From NCBI RefSeq assembly GCF_002288325.1, contig NZ_CP016780.1, forward strand, positions 1,116,001 to 1,180,000: 64,000 bases of DNA. The letters are read 5' to 3'. Source of the stretch: Candidatus Planktophila lacus (GTDB lineage Bacteria > Actinomycetota > Actinomycetes > Nanopelagicales > Nanopelagicaceae). A program made the translations under genes and the position numbers. Of this stretch, positions 48,094-57,269 are shown in pieces (position 1 is the first letter of the stretch; the number at the start of each line of letters is the position of its first letter). Below the pieces are notes generated by a model. That model was not told the DNA's origin and ran no database searches. It saw nothing but the letters and a program-made list of their open reading frames with translations.

Positions 48094-48151
48094 TTAAATG
48101 CTCCTTATTCAAGGTCTTGAACTTATCACTTCGCTTCGCAAAAAGAGATTG

Positions 48152-48937
48152 CTAAGCGTATGAATCCCAGTCGCCACCACTCAAGATTCCACCATCTATA
48201 ACAATAGATTGACCAGTTATATATGAAGATGCATCCGTTGCCAGAAAGATTACTGATCCGATGATTTCGTCAGGATTTGAGAGGCGACCAATCGGAGTTG
48301 TTTCATCAAACCATTTTGTGCGGTGGGGTTCGCCCCATAGCGGCTTGGTGAAATCAGTCTTGATGACTGAAGGCTCGATGCAGTTAACTCGAATTTTATC
48401 TTTTGCCCACTCGCGAGCAGTGCTACGGGTTATTGAAGTAACCGCTGCTTTAGTTGCTGCATATACAGAGATCGTATTGAAGCTATAACGAGCGCTAAGT
48501 GAGCTCATATTTACAATAACTCCACCGCCGGCTGCCTTCATGATCGGATGTGCCGCCTGCGAAATAAAGTAGATCGCCTTCATATTTACGGAAACTATGG
48601 CGTTGAAATCTTCTTCGGTCACTTCAGTTATAGGTTTGCGACGATTTATTCCCGCAGTATTGATGACAATATCTAGGCCACCCATAAGCGCATTTGCCTC
48701 ATTGACCACACTGGCACATTGATCTGGGCTAGATAAATCAGCGCTAATTGAGAAAGCCTTGCCTGATTCGCCAGAAATGGATTTGCGGACTTCATCGAGC
48801 CGTTCTTGATTTAGATCCTGGATAGTTACATCTGCGCCACGTTCGGCGAAGGCTTTAGCAATCAACGCACCTAGCGTTCCAGCGCCACCGGTTATGAGAA
48901 CGCGCTTCTGCTTAAGATCGAATAATGGATCAAACAT
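48152..48937 (-). CDS. Short-chain dehydrogenase/reductase
   Basis: A classical 261-residue SDR: T-G-G-A-G-T-L-G (residues 17-24), N-T-A-G, S-S-L-S-A-R-Y, catalytic Y-A-A-T-K, and the late segment I-N-G...G-G-I-L with the usual C-terminus. It resembles gluconate 5-dehydrogenase and other sugar-alcohol or sugar-acid oxidoreductases. It overlaps the apionate-lactonase-like gene by 8 bp. In the pathway proposed here it could oxidise the sugar acid (the step done by the ApnO oxidoisomerase in known apiose routes), by inference only. A 58-nt gap with an own binding site separates it from mtnA. Confidence 0.85.
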   Translation of the reverse strand: MFDPLFDLKQKRVLITGGAGTLGALIAKAFAERGADVTIQDLNQERLDEVRKSISGESGKAFSISADLSSPDQCASVVNEANALMGGLDIVINTAGINRRKPITEVTEEDFNAIVSVNMKAIYFISQAAHPIMKAAGGGVIVNMSSLSARYSFNTISVYAATKAAVTSITRSTAREWAKDKIRVNCIEPSVIKTDFTKPLWGEPHRTKWFDETTPIGRLSNPDEIIGSVIFLATDASSYITGQSIVIDGGILSGGDWDSYA

Positions 48938-50693
48938 TTGCTACCCCTGTAACTTCTAAATAAGTAACGCTCTCGGGAGTTAAAGTCTGTGGCTTTAAAT
49001 CAATTCCAGAGAATTTCACTTCCTGCTCAATAGTACTGAAATTAACCAGAATAACCTTTGCTTTTTGCCCTGAAGTAACGATTAGGCAATCAACTAACTC
49101 TGGAAGAGATGATGCGGTTGGTCTGGCATGAGTAAATCCCTTGAGATTCTTAAACAAGCGCCATACTGGAAATTCTTCACCTGCTTTACTTGCAAAGTTG
49201 AGTGCATCTTCACTTCCGGTAGATAGCTCGCGTATGCCACGCCATCCCAGAGTTTCAAAGTAAGTCAGCGTTGACATTGACTCCGACTCTGCAATAGAGC
49301 GGATAGACATCGCTGTCCAGCCTTCAGCCAACCAAGTGCGCTGACGTGCATCAACAGAAGAGGGCAAGGCAGTGTTGCTGAGATCTTTACTCGGTTGCGT
49401 TGCATTTGGGTTGTACCTAGGGCGAAGCGTTATTGGTCCAATGCTTACCTTTTTGCCTTTAGCAATCCGATGAGCATTTGTGGCAATCGCTTTCTGGGAG
49501 GCGGTGTTTTGTATAAGAGTTCGATCATCAAATGAGTGAACCTGGGGGTTGATTGAAAAATTGACTTGATCGATAAAGTCGACTGAGCCTTGATTGCGAT
49601 TGAGTTCGGTGAAGTACAGATCTGTGCCACCAATGATTTTCGACTTATCCCCTAGTAGTTCTTCTGCAACTTGAATAAATCCAATTGGAGTTGTTTTCTC
49701 GCTAGCGGAGAAGATGTAGAAGGAACGAATCTGATCTTTAATTTCAATTATTGACTGCAATATTGCTTTAAGTTGTTCTGGGCTCTCAGCCTTTATCGCA
49801 AGATCAAGATCAATCTTTAGCTGCTTAGTTACCAAAAGAGCCTTCTCCACTGCAGAGCGAATTTGAGAATCACCGTTGAGTGCTAGGCGAAGATGTTTAA
49901 TCGCAAGGTCCTCAAACCCCGCATACTCACTGACAATTAAATGTGCGGGTTCTTCGCTCAGCCCCAAACCAATTTCGGGAAGTTCAATCTCTTCGGCTCC
50001 AACCGTAATAACGGCGCTTTCATTCTTTGAAATTGCTGTCGTGTGCTCGCCGGAAATTGAGATGGTTATCTTTTGGCTAAGCACCTCCCCCGGAGTAACT
50101 TGCGCAGGAAAGGGTAGAGAAATTGGTGTGCAGTAAGTCTTATATGAGGCATCACTCCAGTTACGGTGATCTTCACTTTCAAATATCTCACCTTTGAAAT
50201 TAACTGACACAACTTGCCCGCTTTGAAGCTTATGGCTAATGCCAGATAGATTTAAGAATGGTTGATTTGGAGAGATCGCATCAGGAAATCTGGATACTTC
50301 TACAGCGCCATCTGCCTTAGTTAATTCACATTCGCGGCCAGCTAAGCCTGCAACGGGATGGAGTAGGCAGAGTCCCAAGCGATTTCTCATAAATGAAACT
50401 GCTGTAGATGCGCTAAACCCGTAGGTAATTTCTCCGCTTTCCGAGCCGGTTATCTCTAACTCAACAGATAAATCTTTAGCATCGTGCGAACCCTGCGCTT
50501 TGATCTTCGCACTGAACGAACGATCAGCGATCTGCCAAATTTCATCTTTAATAACAAATGGCCGAGAAGTCCAATTAATATCCTGGAAAACCAGATAGAT
50601 CCGACGAATTGCCTCTTCACTGCCGTTACTTATATTCCAAAGACTTCCCTCGGAATACTCCAGAGTTAACGGACCAGCAACAAGTTTTCTCAT
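48930..50693 (-). CDS. Probable D-apionate lactonase-like protein
   Basis: A 587-residue protein with no standard motifs known to me beyond similarity to ApnL, which opens D-apiono-lactone to D-apionate. The N-terminal pattern V-A-G-P-L-T-L-E-Y-S-E-G-S-L-W-N-I and E-E-A-I-R-R-I-Y-L-V-F-Q-D-I-N-W fits what I recall of ApnL (A-G-P-L-x-F...R-R-I-Y...D-x-N-W), as does the C-terminal all-beta part. The position right after a Gfo/Idh/MocA gene, where apiose dehydrogenase (ApsD) stands in known clusters, supports this. Length is close to the 600 or so residues of the family. A profile search would settle the name. Confidence 0.5.
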   Translation of the reverse strand: MRKLVAGPLTLEYSEGSLWNISNGSEEAIRRIYLVFQDINWTSRPFVIKDEIWQIADRSFSAKIKAQGSHDAKDLSVELEITGSESGEITYGFSASTAVSFMRNRLGLCLLHPVAGLAGRECELTKADGAVEVSRFPDAISPNQPFLNLSGISHKLQSGQVVSVNFKGEIFESEDHRNWSDASYKTYCTPISLPFPAQVTPGEVLSQKITISISGEHTTAISKNESAVITVGAEEIELPEIGLGLSEEPAHLIVSEYAGFEDLAIKHLRLALNGDSQIRSAVEKALLVTKQLKIDLDLAIKAESPEQLKAILQSIIEIKDQIRSFYIFSASEKTTPIGFIQVAEELLGDKSKIIGGTDLYFTELNRNQGSVDFIDQVNFSINPQVHSFDDRTLIQNTASQKAIATNAHRIAKGKKVSIGPITLRPRYNPNATQPSKDLSNTALPSSVDARQRTWLAEGWTAMSIRSIAESESMSTLTYFETLGWRGIRELSTGSEDALNFASKAGEEFPVWRLFKNLKGFTHARPTASSLPELVDCLIVTSGQKAKVILVNFSTIEQEVKFSGIDLKPQTLTPESVTYLEVTGVANV

Positions 50694-50700
50694 TTATCTA

Positions 50701-51735
50701 CTACTTGAGTAGTGAACCAACGTTAAAGACTTGGCCTGACTCGGCTGATTCGTAAGCACCCAAGGTGATATCTAATAATTTGAGAGTATCTTCGCCGCTG
50801 GTTTCAGGAGTTCTGCCTGTTTTCAAGCATTCAATCCAGTGCTTATTGACATTCACGACGCTATCTTGAATTCCGTTCCATGGCTCAGAAGTCCAACCAT
50901 GATCCGGAATTAAAACGACTTCGTTAGTTACAGAAGTTCCCGATACAACTTGTAGATGGTAATCGGCGGATAAGGTGATTGCTCCCTTGGTTCCTTCGAT
51001 AATTACAAAGGTCTGCGGGTAGGTGCTGTGATCTGATTTTGTCTCATAACTAGCGTCAACAATGCAGCTGGCATCTGGCATATGCATCAGAATCGTCGCT
51101 GAATCTTCACCTTTAATTATCGGATTTACTCGATGCGCGGAAGTAAAGATCGTATTTGGTTCACCGATAAAGTAACGAGCAAGATCGAAGAGGTGAACTG
51201 CAACGTCAACGATAATCATTCGTTCGCTCTCAACCAGCCATGATTGAGCAGAGTAAACATCGTGTGCAGTTCTAAATGAAATTCGCCCGAAGAACGGGCG
51301 ACCAATTGCGCCGCTATCGATAATCTCTTTGATTTTTCGCATTGGGGTCTGGAATCTAAAATTCTCGTGAACCATAAAGGGCAAGCCTTTATCTGACATC
51401 TCCTTAACCATTGACTTTGCATCAGCCATATCCCAAGCAAGTGGTTTCTGACAGATTGCTGCAACGCCATGCTTTGCCGCTAGTTCGACCATATATTTAT
51501 GAGTTGGTGGAGTCGTAGCAATATCTACGAAATCTAAATCTTCATTGGCAAATAACTCTTCCGCACTTGCATAAGCCTTGCCTCCGAAATTGGCAGCAGC
51601 CAACTTCGCTTTTTCAAAATCAACATCGCAAGTTGCAATTAGTTCGACATCGGGATTTTGGCTCCATGCATGGAGGTGGTTCTGGGCAAAGAAGCCACAT
51701 CCAATTAAGGCATATCTATATTTCTTCTGGGTCAT
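50701..51735 (-). CDS. Gfo/Idh/MocA dehydrogenase, possibly D-apiose dehydrogenase
   Basis: A 344-residue NAD(P)-dependent sugar dehydrogenase. Rossmann motif L-I-G-C-G-F-F-A-Q-N-H-L-H-A-W (residues 10-24), Q96-K97-P98 in place of the usual E-K-P, and V-D-V-A-V-H-L-F-D-L-A at the substrate site. The start L-I-G-C-G-F-F-A-Q-N matches what I remember of ApsD, which oxidises D-apiose to its lactone. It is followed after 7 nt by the ApnL-like gene and overlaps sseA by 4 bp. Other aldose dehydrogenases of the same superfamily look alike. Confidence 0.6.
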   Translation of the reverse strand: MTQKKYRYALIGCGFFAQNHLHAWSQNPDVELIATCDVDFEKAKLAAANFGGKAYASAEELFANEDLDFVDIATTPPTHKYMVELAAKHGVAAICQKPLAWDMADAKSMVKEMSDKGLPFMVHENFRFQTPMRKIKEIIDSGAIGRPFFGRISFRTAHDVYSAQSWLVESERMIIVDVAVHLFDLARYFIGEPNTIFTSAHRVNPIIKGEDSATILMHMPDASCIVDASYETKSDHSTYPQTFVIIEGTKGAITLSADYHLQVVSGTSVTNEVVLIPDHGWTSEPWNGIQDSVVNVNKHWIECLKTGRTPETSGEDTLKLLDITLGAYESAESGQVFNVGSLLK

Positions 51736-52580
51736 AGCGCAATTTCTCTACTTGGATCTGTGATCCACTCGCTCCAAGAACCAACATACATTTTGCTTCC
51801 CGTGAAACCAGCGTGCTCCATAGCTAAGACATTTTGTGCAGCAGTTACGCCAGAGCCGCAATAGAAAATTGTGTTATCGGCGCTAACACCGTTGGTAAGT
51901 GATTCGTAGTGCTTCTTTAAATCAGCCTTGCTCTTAAAGAGCCCTTGCGCATCTGTAATTTCAGCGCGATCTGCCAGACCAGCGCCAGCGATATGTCCGC
52001 GTATTGGGTCATAGTATTTTCCGCCCCCGTGATATCCCTCTGCACCTCTGGAATCAAATACGCAGTAATTGGAATCATTTCTGGCCATTTCAACTTTTTC
52101 GACTTCGACTAAGAGATCGTTACGTAGCTTTGGAATGAAATTTGTAGGCGTTAAAACTTTCTTCTCTTGGTTTAAAGGTAAAGATTCGCGGTTCCATGCA
52201 TTTAGGCCGCCATCTAGAACGGCAACTTTTTCATGTCCCATCCAGCGAAACATCAACCAAAGGCGTGATGCCGCCATCAAACCTGATTCTGCGTCGTAAC
52301 AAATTACTTGGGTATCTGGGGTTATTCCCCAGTTAGAGAGAGTCTTAGTGAACGCTGCAACCGTTGGAAAAGGTCGGCGACCAGTTACACCCGGAATAAT
52401 TTCTCCAGACATATCAGTAGATAAATCTGCGTAATGTGCACCTGGTATGTGGGATTGGTTATAAACCTTTCTTCCCCAGGATTCGTCATCTAATGTGAAG
52501 CGAACATCAAAAATTACAAACTCAGAATTTTCTAAGTTGCGCGCCAAATCGCTAGTGGATATCAACGTTGTATAACTCAT
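51732..52580 (-). CDS. sseA: Thiosulfate/3-mercaptopyruvate sulfurtransferase
   Basis: A two-domain rhodanese of 282 residues. The catalytic Cys241 is in C-G-S-G-V-T-A, the loop typical of mercaptopyruvate sulfurtransferase; domain 1 lacks a cysteine at that place. F-D-S-R-G-A-E-G-Y and G-H-I-A-G-A are further landmarks. It is the first gene of the pentose-like operon. A link to the sulfur of methylthioribose or to sulfite/thiosulfate handling is possible but not shown. Confidence 0.88.
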   Translation of the reverse strand: MSYTTLISTSDLARNLENSEFVIFDVRFTLDDESWGRKVYNQSHIPGAHYADLSTDMSGEIIPGVTGRRPFPTVAAFTKTLSNWGITPDTQVICYDAESGLMAASRLWLMFRWMGHEKVAVLDGGLNAWNRESLPLNQEKKVLTPTNFIPKLRNDLLVEVEKVEMARNDSNYCVFDSRGAEGYHGGGKYYDPIRGHIAGAGLADRAEITDAQGLFKSKADLKKHYESLTNGVSADNTIFYCGSGVTAAQNVLAMEHAGFTGSKMYVGSWSEWITDPSREIAL

Positions 52581-52592
52581 TGCTGCACACTC

Positions 52593-52621
52593 TTCACAAG
52601 GTATTGGGTTGTGGTTAGGGT
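52593..52621 (+). promoter_or_regulatory. Leaderless promoter of ilvD
   Basis: TTCACA (52593-52598), 17-bp spacer, TAGGGT (52616-52621), then 6 nt to the GTG start codon at 52628. There is no Shine-Dalgarno sequence. Confidence 0.6.
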
Positions 52622-52627
52622 ACTACA

Positions 52628-54313
52628 GTGACTCTGACTCCGAGAAGTTCGCTTGTAACACAAGGCCGTGACCGAAGCCCAAACCGCGCGATGTTAAGAG
52701 CGCTGGGCATGCAGGGCGATGATTTTAAGAAACCGCAGATTGGTATTGCATCTTCTTACAACACCATTACCCCTTGCAATATGTCGCTGCGCACCGTTGC
52801 TGAGGATGTTGCTGCAGGAGTAAGCGCTAACGGCGGATTCCCTATGGAGTTTGGAACGATCACCGTTTCAGATGTTATTTCTATGGGACACGAAGGAATG
52901 CACTTCTCCCTTGTTAGTCGCGAAGTAATTGCAGATTCTGTGGAAACTGTTATGCAAGCAGAACGCCTAGATGCGATGGTAACTCTCGCTGGATGTGACA
53001 AAAGTATTCCGGCGATGCTTATGGCAGCTGCGCGTATAGATGTGCCAAGTATTCTGATGTATGCCGGTTCATTACTTCCGGGAAAAACCACTCTTCAAGA
53101 TGGCACGGAAATCAAAGTAAATATCGTCACTTCTTTTGAAGCAGTTGGTGCAAATGCGCGTGGCTTAATGTCTGATGAAGATCTCGATCGCATTGAAAAG
53201 GCTGCCTGCCCAAGTGCCGGAACATGCGGCGGTATGTACACGGCAAACACGATGGCTAGCGCTTCAGAGGCGATGGGAATGTCACTTCCAGGCTCTTCAT
53301 CTCCATCTGCAGTTGATAATCGCCGCGAACCGCTTGCAAAATTAGCGGGCGAATCTGTAATCAACTTACTTAAACTTGGAATCACAACCAGCGACATCAT
53401 TACTAAAAAATCTTTGGAAAATGCCATCACAGTTGTAATGGCGCTAGGCGGATCTACAAATGCAGTGCTTCATATGCCAGCGATCGCTCACGAACTAGGC
53501 ATTGACTTATCACTCGATGATTTCAAGCGAATTGGCGCACGCGTTCCATTGCTTGCAGATCTGAAGCCATTCGGTGAATATGTAATGTTTGATCTAGATA
53601 AGGTCGGTGGCGTACCTGCAGTAATGAAGATTCTGCTTGATGAAGGTCTGCTCCACGGCGATTGCATGACCGTAACCGGAAAGACAATTGCTGAAAATCT
53701 CAAGGATGTTAATCCTCCTGCTGCTGATGGAAAGATTATTTATCCAGCCGCAAAGCCTTTTGGTAAAAATGGTGGGATAACTATTCTTAAAGGATCTCTC
53801 GCTCCTGAGGGTGCGGTTGTGAAGAACGCCGGTGTTGATGAGAAGAAATTCCAAGGCGCTGCTCGTGTATTTGATCGCGAAGAATCAGCGATGCAGGCGC
53901 TCTCTGATGGCACGATTAAAAAGGGTGATGTAGTTGTTATTCGCTACGAAGGTCCTAAGGGTGGGCCAGGTATGCGCGAAATGTTGATGATCACAAGTGC
54001 GATAAAGGGCGCAGGCCTCGGAAGAGATGTATTGCTCGTAACCGATGGCAGATTCTCTGGTGGAACAACTGGACTTTGCGTAGGCCATATTTCACCGGAA
54101 GCTGTAGATGGTGGGCCGATTGGGTTAATTAAAGATGGCGATCAAATTTCGATCGATATCCCAAATGGAACTTTGGAGCTACTCGTTACACCCGAAGAGT
54201 TGCAAGAACGTGCCAAGAGCTTTGTGCCGCTTCCACCAAGGTACACAAAAGGCGTGCTTTCTAAATATGTGAAGCTGGTTGGTTCTGCAACCTACGGCGC
54301 AGTTTGTTCTTAA
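52628..54313 (+). CDS. ilvD: Dihydroxy-acid dehydratase
   Basis: The third enzyme of valine/isoleucine synthesis. 561 residues; Fe-S ligands Cys50 (I-T-P-C-N), Cys123 (A-G-C-D-K-S) and Cys200 ([16 protein letters not shown]). The sequence around Cys200 and the length fit biosynthetic DHAD rather than sugar-acid dehydratases, despite the sugar genes on both sides. GTG start, leaderless promoter. The 3' end overlaps the YeiH-like gene tail to tail by 4 bp. Confidence 0.93.
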   Translation: MTLTPRSSLVTQGRDRSPNRAMLRALGMQGDDFKKPQIGIASSYNTITPCNMSLRTVAEDVAAGVSANGGFPMEFGTITVSDVISMGHEGMHFSLVSREVIADSVETVMQAERLDAMVTLAGCDKSIPAMLMAAARIDVPSILMYAGSLLPGKTTLQDGTEIKVNIVTSFEAVGANARGLMSDEDLDRIEKAACPSAGTCGGMYTANTMASASEAMGMSLPGSSSPSAVDNRREPLAKLAGESVINLLKLGITTSDIITKKSLENAITVVMALGGSTNAVLHMPAIAHELGIDLSLDDFKRIGARVPLLADLKPFGEYVMFDLDKVGGVPAVMKILLDEGLLHGDCMTVTGKTIAENLKDVNPPAADGKIIYPAAKPFGKNGGITILKGSLAPEGAVVKNAGVDEKKFQGAARVFDREESAMQALSDGTIKKGDVVVIRYEGPKGGPGMREMLMITSAIKGAGLGRDVLLVTDGRFSGGTTGLCVGHISPEAVDGGPIGLIKDGDQISIDIPNGTLELLVTPEELQERAKSFVPLPPRYTKGVLSKYVKLVGSATYGAVCS

Positions 54314-55323
54314 AGACCAGTAATTTGAACTGCCGCCAAGGCAACGCCGGCAACAATTACCCAAGCGATTAACCCCATCACCATGGGGCGTGGGCCGATT
54401 GCTCGGATGGATTTCCAGCGCACGCTTGAACCAAGTGCAACTAAACCGGCGCCAAGAAGTAACTTACTTACCAGAACGACTGCATCATGAATTCCTGAGG
54501 GAATATCAAGTGTGTTTTGGATCGTTGCAACTGCAATAAAGCCAATTACAAAGAATGGAATTAGTGGCACTTTCGTTGTCTTGGTACTAACCGCTATTCC
54601 ATCTTTTTCATTTTGCATTGCAACTGAAGTTAAGTAGCGGCGGTGGCGAATCGAAAGAATTAGAACAATCGGAGCCAACATACATACTCGCGCCAATTTG
54701 ATTACGACGGCAGATTGCACCGCCTCATCGCTCCAGACAGATGCAGTCGCAATTACCTGACCAACATCGTGTACGGCAGCACCAGCCCAGGCACCAAAAG
54801 TCTGATCACTTAGCCCAATTAGGTGGCCAATAAATGGCAAGGTAAAAATAGAGAGGGTGCCGCAGAGTGAAATCAAAGCGATTGCATATGAGGTTTCTTC
54901 TTCGGTAGCGCGTGTTTGTGGGCGGATCGCAGCAACTGCAGTTGCACCGCAGACTCCAAATCCAACGCCAATCAAAAGTCCAAGTTCACCGCTCATTTTG
55001 AATGCTTTTGATAGCCCCAGGATTCCAAAAATTGTGAAGGTTACAACCAAGATGACAGTTAGTACTCCCTTGAAGCCAATTGCCTTGAGCGAGACAAGAC
55101 TTACTTGTGCGCCAAGAAGTGCGACTCCGATGCGCATTAACTTCTTGCTCGCTAGCCCTGTTCCGGCAGCGGCAAAGCTTGGCCATCTACCAAAGTTTGC
55201 AACAGCAAATCCAAATGCGACGCAAAGCGCTAGCGGGCTTACCGCTGGTTGAAAGTCATTTATTAGAAAGGCAACGCCAACAATTGCAGCTATCAGACCT
55301 AAACCGGGAAGGTTCTTAACCAT
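54310..55323 (-). CDS. YeiH-family membrane protein, putative sulfite/sulfate exporter
   Basis: A 337-residue protein with about ten hydrophobic helices, matching the YeiH/UPF0324 family. [25 protein letters not shown] and [10 protein letters not shown] are conserved signatures. Members are often found near genes that release sulfite from organosulfonates, and they are annotated as sulfate or sulfite exporters without proof. Here it abuts the comC-like gene (no gap) at the end of the sulfolactate operon, so removing toxic sulfite is the likely task. Confidence 0.8.
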   Translation of the reverse strand: MVKNLPGLGLIAAIVGVAFLINDFQPAVSPLALCVAFGFAVANFGRWPSFAAAGTGLASKKLMRIGVALLGAQVSLVSLKAIGFKGVLTVILVVTFTIFGILGLSKAFKMSGELGLLIGVGFGVCGATAVAAIRPQTRATEEETSYAIALISLCGTLSIFTLPFIGHLIGLSDQTFGAWAGAAVHDVGQVIATASVWSDEAVQSAVVIKLARVCMLAPIVLILSIRHRRYLTSVAMQNEKDGIAVSTKTTKVPLIPFFVIGFIAVATIQNTLDIPSGIHDAVVLVSKLLLGAGLVALGSSVRWKSIRAIGPRPMVMGLIAWVIVAGVALAAVQITGL

Positions 55324-56331
55324 TTAGATCCCTAACTTCGTTGACCATTGCGCTAGCTGATCAGCAACCGAATCGGTGATCGTGATGTTTTCTGCATTGT
55401 CGGGACGCTCTGGATTAGAACGATTTGCTCCAGGTAAGCGGCCTCCAGCAGCGTTCACCAGCGCTGAAAAGTCTGCAGTTCTTGTGTTTTCGCCATCTAC
55501 CGAAAGCTTCGCGCTATCGATAGCGATAATGAAATGTGAAATTTTCTGAGGATTAGCATCTTGTTCGCTAGCGAACATATCTGGAATGTCTTTTGCCAGT
55601 GATGGTCCAACCAACATTCCGGTTAGCGATTCAACAAGTACTGCAATTGCATAACCTTTAACTCCACCGAGCGGCGCGAGCATTCCGGCAAGTGCTTCCT
55701 TGGCATCGGTTGTCGGGCTGCCATCTTTTGTAAATGCCCAGCCAGGTTCAAGTTCGGCACCTGCTTGCGCTTTTGCTTGAATCTTTCCGCGTGCAACTGC
55801 GCTAGTTGCTAGATCAACAACAGTTGGTGGATTTGTTGGAATTCCCGCAGCGATTGGTGAAGTTGAAAGTAGCGCAGAGTTTCCACCCCATGGCGGCATA
55901 ACCGCAGGTCCTGTACTAAATGCGATTCCAACTAGCCCGCGATTAATCATCGGCCAGACATAAATTCCGAGAGCGCCACAGTGGTTGGATCGTCCAACTC
56001 CGACAGCGGCAATTCCATTTAATGCAGCGCGTTCAGCAGCAACTTCTGCCGCCTTCTGTAACTGCCAATGGCCAAGACCATCATCGCCATCAAAGACCAC
56101 CAAACTTGGTAGATCTGTTACTACCTTTAACTTTGCATCGGCTTTAATTCCACCTGCTTGCAAGCGCGCGAGATAGAACGGAAGTCTCATTAAGCCATGG
56201 CTTCCGATTCCCCAACGATCGCTGGCAACGATGCAACGTGCGGTTACATCTGCTTCTTGATCAGGAACACCGGCGGCTTTAAGAAGTGATTTCGCTAATT
56301 CGGTTGCCGAGCCAACAGTTAGCTGCGCCAT
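55324..56331 (-). CDS. comC: (R)-sulfolactate dehydrogenase-like (Ldh2/ComC family)
   Basis: A 335-residue enzyme of the malate/L-lactate dehydrogenase type II (MDH2) fold: S-H-G near residue 44, the V-G-R-S-N-H-C-G-A-L-G catalytic stretch (His 117), and G-Y-A-I-A-V-L-V-E. The family covers malate, ureidoglycolate and sulfolactate. Its partners here are sulfolactate genes, so reduction of sulfopyruvate to (R)-sulfolactate, as by ComC of Chromohalobacter, is the best reading. One base overlaps the slcC-like gene. Confidence 0.75.
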   Translation of the reverse strand: MAQLTVGSATELAKSLLKAAGVPDQEADVTARCIVASDRWGIGSHGLMRLPFYLARLQAGGIKADAKLKVVTDLPSLVVFDGDDGLGHWQLQKAAEVAAERAALNGIAAVGVGRSNHCGALGIYVWPMINRGLVGIAFSTGPAVMPPWGGNSALLSTSPIAAGIPTNPPTVVDLATSAVARGKIQAKAQAGAELEPGWAFTKDGSPTTDAKEALAGMLAPLGGVKGYAIAVLVESLTGMLVGPSLAKDIPDMFASEQDANPQKISHFIIAIDSAKLSVDGENTRTADFSALVNAAGGRLPGANRSNPERPDNAENITITDSVADQLAQWSTKLGI

Positions 56332-57269
56332 TATTTTGCGTTTTCTTTGATTGCGCCAACAGCATGTGTGGCAACTTCGTCACTTAAGACTTTCATAATA
56401 TTTGAAACAAGGATTTCATTGATACGCAATTGGCTTTCCTTAGTAATCCCTGCAACGTGTGGAGTTAGGATCAAATTCGCGATTTGCTCCATCTCGCCCT
56501 TAACTGGTGGCTCTTGAGCGCGCACATCTAGGGCAGCTCCTGCAATTACCTTGGCTTTTAACGCTTCGATTAAATCTGCTTCGTTAATTACTTCACCGCG
56601 TCCCACATTTACCAATACGGCATCTGGCTTCATCAACTTCAAAGTTGCAGCGTTAATTGAGCCATTTGTTTCGGGGGTCGATGGCATATGGATGCTGATT
56701 ACATCGCTCTCCATTAAGACTTCTTCAAAAGACTTTAATTCGATACCGCTTAGATTTTTTGCGTAAGGGTCGAAGCCGATCATTTTGCAGCCAAATCCCT
56801 GAAGTAACTTTGCAGTGGCTATGCCAGTTGCACCACATCCAAGTAACCCCCAAGTCAAGCCCGATAGCTCGCGGCCTGGAGTGCGATTCCAATTTCCTTC
56901 GCGCGTGACCTGATCATGCCCTGGGATATTTCGTAACAAGGAAAGCGCTAATCCCAGAGTTAGCTCGCCAACGCTTACCGCGTTAGCTCCAAGACCAGCA
57001 ACAACTACAACACCGGCAGCATCGGCTGCCTTGATATCAATGTTGTCCAATCCGACACCGGCGCGAGCAATTACCTTTAACTTAGGTGCCGCAGCAATTA
57101 CATCTGCAGTTACCTTCGTTCTATTTCTTACAACTAAAGCAGTTGCATCTTTAAGAGCGTTCTTAAGCTCATCGACGTTATTCCAAAGATCGTCGTTTCG
57201 GACAATGGGAAAACTCCCCTCCAGCTTCTGGAAGGGAGTTCCCCATACATCTTCAGAGATGAGAATCAT
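56331..57269 (-). CDS. slcC: (S)-sulfolactate dehydrogenase-like (SlcC, D-2-hydroxyacid dehydrogenase family)
   Basis: A 312-residue NAD-dependent 2-hydroxyacid dehydrogenase. Rossmann loop G-L-L-G-C-G-A-T-G-I; catalytic Arg in V-N-V-G-R-G-E, Glu in A-L-D-V-R-A-Q-E-P-P and His in L-T-P-H-V-A-G. The fold alone would allow phosphoglycerate dehydrogenase, but the protein lacks the ACT domain and lies between suyB and comC. SlcC oxidises (S)-sulfolactate to sulfopyruvate, and with ComC it inverts the stereocentre for SuyAB. One-base overlaps on both sides. Confidence 0.78.
   Translation of the reverse strand: MILISEDVWGTPFQKLEGSFPIVRNDDLWNNVDELKNALKDATALVVRNRTKVTADVIAAAPKLKVIARAGVGLDNIDIKAADAAGVVVVAGLGANAVSVGELTLGLALSLLRNIPGHDQVTREGNWNRTPGRELSGLTWGLLGCGATGIATAKLLQGFGCKMIGFDPYAKNLSGIELKSFEEVLMESDVISIHMPSTPETNGSINAATLKLMKPDAVLVNVGRGEVINEADLIEALKAKVIAGAALDVRAQEPPVKGEMEQIANLILTPHVAGITKESQLRINEILVSNIMKVLSDEVATHAVGAIKENAK

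Noticed and set aside
52628-54313. Sulfogluconate or other sugar-acid dehydratase belonging to the sulfosugar island
   Set aside because: The cysteine pattern and flanking residues fit biosynthetic dihydroxy-acid dehydratase, and the gene runs against the island with its own leaderless promoter. A tree would decide finally.
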